Of a stretch of DNA of 64,000 bases, positions 58,576 through 64,000 are shown in pieces. A program made the position numbers and the translations under genes. A model generated the notes under the pieces. It was given only the letters and a program-made list of their open reading frames with translations. It ran no database searches and was not told the DNA's origin. Every line of letters begins with the position of its first letter. The first letter of the stretch is position 1. Source of the DNA: Siphonodentalium dalli. Lineage: Eukaryota; Mollusca; Scaphopoda; Gadilida; Siphonodentaliidae. The DNA lies in the NCBI GenBank assembly GCA_032622095.1, contig CP136063.1, positions 122,098,723 to 122,162,722 on the forward strand, read 5' to 3'.

Positions 58576-58907
58576 TGAGATTACATTTATACCATGTGGG
58601 TGAATTAAGTCAAGGTTCCTCAGATAATACTGGTCTGGGCGTGGCTGAGGGGCTATAGTGCAAAGTCCACAGAAAGATGTATAGTTTGCTACCCACATGT
58701 TTTGTGTCTGGTTTAATATTTAAATTTATCACATAATTTGCCCATAAAAGCAGTTTCATAATTATCGATAAGAGACACGTTTAATATCAGCGCGTGCGAT
58801 GACGTCACATCGTTCTTCAAATGACTTGCGATCGCTGCGGTTTTTATCGTTGTTTTCGATGGATATTTCGCATTGCTTCGCGTTTATTTGATCATGTGAT
58901 AAAAAGT
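58576..58907. other. No gene recognised
   Basis: A+T-rich with one cgcgtgcgatgacgtcacat stretch (58791-58810), which contains a TGACGTCA CRE-like palindrome. No adjacent exon is visible. Confidence 0.4.
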
Positions 58908-59048
58908 ATCTCACACTCGTCCTATTTTAAACGTAATTTATCAACCTCGTCCACTAAATTCTATTTGAGCCTCGGTAAACCTCGGCTCAAATCAAATTTA
59001 GTGAACTCGGTTGATAAATTCCGTATAAAATAGAAACTCATGTGAGAT
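58908..59048. mobile_element. Palindromic MITE, 141 bp
   Basis: atctcacactcgtcctattt and atgtgagat ends, with inner arms aatttatcaacctcgtccac / gtgaactcggttgataaatt and tatttgagcctcgg / cctcggctcaaat meeting at a taaa loop (about 58975-58980). Confidence 0.8.
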
Positions 59049-61260
59049 CCTCTATATCTGTTTACTATTAAATACCAATACATTCAAGAAAGCCTAGTCT
59101 TTCTACAAATGTACTTATATATATAATTTACTGGCAAGTATGGGAAAGTTCCAAGCATCATCAAGATTTTTAACATATTCTGTTCTTCGCTTCCTGCTGT
59201 AGCAAGTGTACCCAGTTTTGTTTATATTTTCACTCTGGTCCAGACCCGGACAGTATACCATATGAGGACCAGTGGAAACTCAGAACTATTAATATAAAAT
59301 ATGGCAAAAATAGCCCTAAAAATCCAACAATGTCTCCAACCATACTTGTCGGACTACACTGAGTCTACAATTTTACTCCTACCCGCATATGCTCAAAATT
59401 GGGGTGGCATATATCAGCTACAGGAGCAGCATTATCCAGCTCACTTCCCGAGATATGTTGGTATATATTGATGATACTCTTAATTAGTATAATCGACCGG
59501 GCACCCAGACCAATCTTTTATGATATGGTGTCTGCCGATTCAATTCTTAGGATGACAAAAACCATGAGATCTGTTATGTTATTTTATCGAGACCATGCAT
59601 ATCTGTTTACAACCTTGACTCCAGTGGATCGATAGCATGAGTGAACCTTTGGAATATCAGTTTCATGTCTGACTTATTGATACACAATGCGATGTTGGTC
59701 TAGATAAATACTTGGCCCCGATATTTAGTATACATAAAATGTTTTGATGTGGGGTTTAAAAATTGGGATGGGTGGGGATGAAAATCTAACAATTATTTTA
59801 TTGTGGCATAAAAGACTGTTATAAGTACTTCTCAACTTAAAGGAGCAAAAGGATAATTCTCAAAGCAGGGAAATATTTTTTTCTTTTGCACAGCAAAATA
59901 TTATGCGTATTGGAAAATTAAATGGGAACTCCGAAGTTTTGAAGGGCAGTTCTATTTGCTCAGAAAACCAAGCACTGAACTAACTTGCACTTGAAGCAAC
60001 AAGCAAGGTAGCATAATGCACCTGTTCTAACATTGTTTCTGTGAGATTTACATTTAAAAAATGTTTGAAGATGGCAGATTTCCAAAACTCCTGTAAATGT
60101 CCCAGAATGATTGTTTGTATTGTTGTACTTCATTGTTATAAGCGAAAATAAGTCTAACTAGAATGCACTCACTGGAGCTGCCTATACTTGCGCCCATCAC
60201 ACATTTGGCATGTTGTCTTACCAACAACAGTTTGAACCACGGGCACTGGCCCCTCGTTTGAGAGATCGATAACAAAAATCTAGATATCAAATCTCAGTTC
60301 ATTCATCGCTGAAATAGTTGTGTGTATACGGACAGAATATCTCTGTTATCTCAAGTTGATCTATTACACTAATGCTAGTCTTAGTAATACGTACGAGTTG
60401 TTTTACATATTTATATAACAATATAGACATCATTCATATGAAGGGTGTGAAAACGATTGGTTGCCGATGATGCTATATTATATACCAATTAAGTTAACTT
60501 ACTAGTTTGACTAGAATGATATCAAGGGTGTATGCCAGTGGCAAAAACCATCAAAGTAAATTACAAAATACCGACACAATTAAATAAAAGAAACGCGATC
60601 ATTGGTTAGTCTTTGATTAACAATGGTGGTATGTTCCTTCCTTGGGGCTCTCCGCTGGTAGGTCGCTTCACTCTGACCCCTCGTCAGGATCGCAATTACT
60701 TGCACAGAATAATACATATATATTAATTTACTTCACAAAGTAATCGCACTGTTTCTACGAAAACAATAGAAATATTCAACGTAAGAATAAGGACCTACCA
60801 TGAGAGCCCCATATACCCAAATCAAGAGTTTTCTATGCTATAAACTGTATTAATAACTTTGTGCATGCTAGCTATTATCATTTATTTTTCATATAACAAT
60901 ATACTTAATTCACTATGTTAGAAATTCATTCATTAGTAATTTAAACTCCTAAAGAGTATCATAGTCTTTTATACACTGAAGAATGGAGACATTACATCAT
61001 AACAGTAACACTAGTAACAGCAAGACAAAAAATTTAATAAGTGAACATTCATAGAAATAGCTCAATATCTGCCTCATCTTAAATCGATGCTCCATTTCTT
61101 ACTGACTATCATACATGTAATTAAGAAGACCTTTTCTAGTAAATATCACAGAGAATACTTAAGCCACTTTATTTTTCTAATCAAAGATAATTATTAATTT
61201 TGGCAGAATCTTTATAAACTCAACCTTTACATCATGAGTATGTGATGTTATATTTTCTTA
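59049..61260. other. About 2.2 kb without recognised gene
   Basis: Frames at 59399-59635 (plus) and 60054-60290 (minus) are 78 codons each, protein-like in composition but without identifiable motifs. No clear repeat. Confidence 0.35.
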
Positions 61261-61408
61261 AGAACGATTCTTCACTCCGGACCTGTGAGGAGATATTTGC
61301 CCGGCAGCATCTAGGGATTATTAAGCAAGAGAGGTGCCTATAATTAAAGAAGCTTGTTGCTGTCGGGCTGATGAATCAACACAGGCCCGGCCTAAGAGAG
61401 CCGTTCGA
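61261..61408. repeat. Imperfect inverted repeat, GC-rich arms
   Basis: ccggacctgtg, 11 bases, then gcccggcagca (61277-61309 region) faces tgctgtcgggc, 11 bases, then cacaggcccgg (ending 61390). Outer sequence gaacgattcttc / gagagccgttc continues the pairing loosely. Either a small MITE or a structured RNA. Confidence 0.6.
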
Positions 61409-62880
61409 GTTATTAGACGTATGTGATAATTATTATATATCACATTTTTATTATCGTTTTATGTGCCAAAAATTGATATACATGTTTTTGATGTATCCGA
61501 TTGATATCATTTTCCATGTCTTTACTATTATCACATAAGTGCCAAAATATATATATATTGAGGATTTCATAATTCTTGGCAAGTTATTATCCCAGGAGGG
61601 CATCCTTAAATGTGTCAATGTGAACATGCCCTTAGCGACTGATCTACAGTCTTCGGGAACATATGCTCAAAATGTCTATTGCGTTGAGAATGAGAAAGCT
61701 TGTTTTCCCAGTTAATTAATAAGGCATTTTAATAATCCATGTTTCCACATTCACATTTTTCAGTGCAATTGTTTTTCAATTGAACCACTCACTCGACTGT
61801 TTGGCCGGACATGATTTATATGCACCAGGATCTTTCGAAAATGTTTTGAACTTTCCAGAAATATGACGTAACATATTCACGGAAGGATAAACAGACATCC
61901 GAGCCGAAAACATTACTTGCGTCCAGCATGGACTGGCGCAAGTAATTAACGTTTATTTGAGACAAAACTACCCAATAAAATTTCTGGTCTCTGTTAACAG
62001 TAACAACTATTGTTCGTTAGCTGAACGACCACACTTTTTTAGACCAGAAAATATTTGAAATATAATCATATTAATCGATAGAAGCATTTCCAGACAGGAG
62101 TCTTCGATTCATATCTAATATGTTATACCCCGGCAACTATACAATACATGTTTACAAAGAGATAGACCATCTTTAAAGTGTGTTGTCTGTATCGAGTTAT
62201 TTCAAAGAGAGTTCCAAAACTGATCTCTCCTACCCATCCCAACCTTCAGACAAGTACCTAAAAGAGCAACTGACAAGGTTGGCTAGAAATGGTTTGCGAA
62301 GAGCAACTACATGTATTAACTTGATCCAGGTAATTATCACTATACGGTGAGCAGCAACATACAATATGAAATATAAAATTGTTGGAAAATCAAACTACGA
62401 GAACAATTTCAACCTAATTTGGTGTGAATTTTCCAATTAATGTTGCATTAGGTTTGACTACAGTTTGGGGGGGTAAGACCCCTGCATAACACCCCTGTCG
62501 ACACATCCCTGCTTGGAACCCCATGCTAAGAGCGTGGTCTTGCATTCAAGAAATTGAAGACGAGAATTCATCGATACTAAATTATGTTGGGTGGCACCCG
62601 GGGAGGAGTCAGGGTGCTACATCCCCCGTCGGGGAATCGTATAGCCCCTGCATCAGGGATATCCTGCTGCCACCCCTGTTTAAAATCTTATAGAAATTTA
62701 GCAGATTTGGACACAAGTCCAAATTTTATGAATAAATTATACTCACCTGACATAATTCATACAGAATTAGATTTATCTTAACCTCGCGAAACTCGCCACC
62801 CAAAAACTCCCGTTCCCGCTTCGTTCCGTCTTCCGATTAAAGTTTTTTACTCTAACCGGAGCCGGAGCCGAGCATGCACA
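61409..62880. other. No gene recognised
   Basis: A+T-rich, with a short GC-rich patch at 62585-62680 in which gggtggca and tgccaccc form an inverted pair. Confidence 0.35.
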
Positions 62881-62990
62881 TATCACCAGTTTGATCCCAT
62901 GGCGCTACAAATCAGGCCATGGGACAACTGTATCTGATGGGAAATGTGATACCAATCACAACTTCCCTTCACATCAAAAACTCTCTGGGA
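62881..62990 (-). other. 3' flank of the retroelement ORF
   Basis: Downstream, in minus sense, of the recombinase. tcccatggcgctacaaatca plus ggccatggga form a short palindrome (tcccatggc/gccatggga). DIRS-type elements have unusual complementary terminal sequences, but I cannot identify the element end here. Confidence 0.3.
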
Positions 62991-64000
62991 AATCTATCCA
63001 ATGGTTAGCACATTTGTGCCAACATCCCTCAAGTAGAATCTTGTAAAGGTAGACGATTGTGCCCAATCCGCACTTTCGAGAATGTCTCTCATTCCGGCTC
63101 CATTTAAGAGAGCCCATGAAGATCCAATCGAAAGTGTAGAGTGACCAGTAATGTTGTTGTCACCTGGAATAGAATAAAAAGTCATCTTTATAAGCTTAAC
63201 CAGCCAGGAGGATATAGTTTGTGAGGAAACCGGTTCGATCCATATACATCAAAAGAGCTCGTTTTGGATCCAATCTGACATCTTCCTCAAAAGAAGGTAC
63301 CAAAATTAAATGACTCTGGTGAGAAATTCTGTCTTGCTTAGAAAAGCCCTTACGTAAAAAGGTAATACCCTGCCCTTGAATTCTCATATTACTGCTACCC
63401 AATTGTAGACTTTGTATATCACTACATCTTCGAAAAGTGGTAATGGCAACAAGAAACACTGTCTTGAATGTAAGATATTTTAAACTAGCCAAGTCCAAAG
63501 GTTCGAATGGAGGATTTTTCAACATGTCCAAAACTTTTGGAAGATCCCAAGCCGGTACTAGCCTTTGTTTTGGAGGCCTTGAATTAAACATACCCTTCAA
63601 CATTCGAATAATGTGTGGGTTTTGTCCCACTGGTATTCCCGCAATCGGTGGCAGACTTGATGAGAGCAAACCCAAAGCAAACCCAAAGCAAACATATCCG
63701 ACCAAAAATCAGCACATTGTGCTAAAGATGCTTCATGACAAATAATGTTTCGCTCGGAACACCAACTGTTGAACCTTTTGAATTTTGACTGATAGTCTTT
63801 TCGTGTTCCGAGTCGCCAAGATTCCATAATGAAATGACATGACCTTCTCGAAAAAACCTCTGCTTGCAAATGTCTGTTGACAGATGCCAAGCAGTCAGGT
63901 TCATCAGGTTCGGTTCTGGGTGAAGTACCCTCCCTTGATATTGTGTCAACATCCGTTCCGACACTGGCAACTGGAGTGGATGTTCGACTAGAATTTTCAA
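62991..64000 (-). pseudogene. DIRS/Ngaro-type retrotransposon tyrosine recombinase, broken
   Basis: Minus strand, 5' end beyond the window. Three frames carry successive parts of one protein. (1) 64000 to about 63870 has a leader with LHPEPNLMNLTAWHLS, a motif seen after the RNase H region in these polyproteins. (2) About 63890-63690 has the N-terminal SAM-like DNA-binding domain (MESWRLGTRKDYQSKF). (3) 63705-63196 has the catalytic core start, including TTFRRCSDIQSL with the first catalytic Arg at about residue 93 of that frame. A fourth segment, about 63215-62994, has GHSTLSIGSSWALLNG and STFTRFYLRDV, whose Tyr (63033-63035) is the nucleophile position. Breaks: a frameshift near 63870; an 11-bp repeat gcaaacccaaa around 63664-63690 that shifts frame; and a frameshift with a missing block near 63200. 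The second catalytic Arg (HxxR) is Leu. Established: DIRS-group elements integrate through a tyrosine recombinase. Inference: this copy is dead. Confidence 0.85.

Noticed and set aside
58791-58810. TGACGTCA palindrome considered as a CRE promoter element
   Set aside because: A single 8-bp match without an adjacent transcript or exon.
60054-60290. 78-codon minus frame with protein-like composition
   Set aside because: No motif recognised and no flanking exon found; cannot be separated from chance.

Overview
The window looks like intergenic or intronic DNA from a metazoan nuclear genome, most probably a marine lophotrochozoan such as a bivalve mollusc. It is A+T-rich and has no long open reading frames, operons or ribosome binding sites. 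It is filled with short dispersed repeats of a kind familiar from bivalve genomes: 'gggccataactctgg...' blocks, 'acctcatttggacaaatctg' blocks, blocks ending in 'caggtgagctaaaaa' or 'gttgagctaaaa', and tails of gacagacag/ggacggacg. The species assignment is inference from repeat style; no diagnostic gene is present.

Coding content is very low. Two items deserve gene-level entries. A tyrosine-recombinase pseudogene of a DIRS/Ngaro-type retrotransposon runs off the right edge (minus strand, about 62991-64000) and is broken by two frameshifts, an internal gap and loss of a catalytic arginine. A candidate first coding exon lies on the minus strand at 50173-50261, with a good start context and a GTAAGT donor. 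Nearly all other short open frames are chance frames or translations of repeats.

Layout. 1-4.5 kb: small TTAA-flanked (piggyBac-like) MITEs, one long-palindrome MITE and a 30-bp minisatellite. 6.4-9.5 kb: a 13-unit array of ~164-bp repeats plus a 308-bp tandem duplication. 10.1-11.3 kb: overlapping tandem duplications and 'gggccataactc' repeats. 12.8-14.7 kb: a second ~160-bp array, inside an element with recognisable terminal inverted repeats. 15.8-22.5 kb: a retroposon 3' end, palindromic MITEs, and a compound pair of hairpins at 21.65-22.06 kb. 22.9-28.9 kb: a recent tandem duplication of ~2.9-3.1 kb whose copies differ by a MITE insertion and one repeat unit. 29.9-31.4 kb: two adjacent inverted-repeat elements, one containing a nested element. 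32.3-34.5 kb: a tRNA-like SINE head, a 27-bp minisatellite and nested MITEs. 35.3-38.4 kb: the third ~160-bp array and relatives. 41.3-43.2 kb: a 1.87-kb element with 23-bp terminal inverted repeats and dense CCGATA-type motifs at both ends. 43.3-46.2 kb: more dispersed repeats and poly-C tracts. 46.8-54.6 kb: mostly unique DNA with the candidate exon, a palindrome and two tandem repeats. 55.9-58.6 kb: two TCAAGGTCA-rich repeats and a six-copy 122-bp array in which nearly every unit carries a TGCGCATGCGC palindrome. 58.9-62.9 kb: a palindrome, a structured inverted repeat and otherwise unique DNA. 63-64 kb: the recombinase pseudogene.

I found no convincing new multi-gene system. The notable content is repeat biology: several families of non-autonomous DNA transposons at different stages of nesting and decay, a young segmental duplication that records transposon movement, and repeat arrays that carry high densities of sequences resembling transcription-factor sites.
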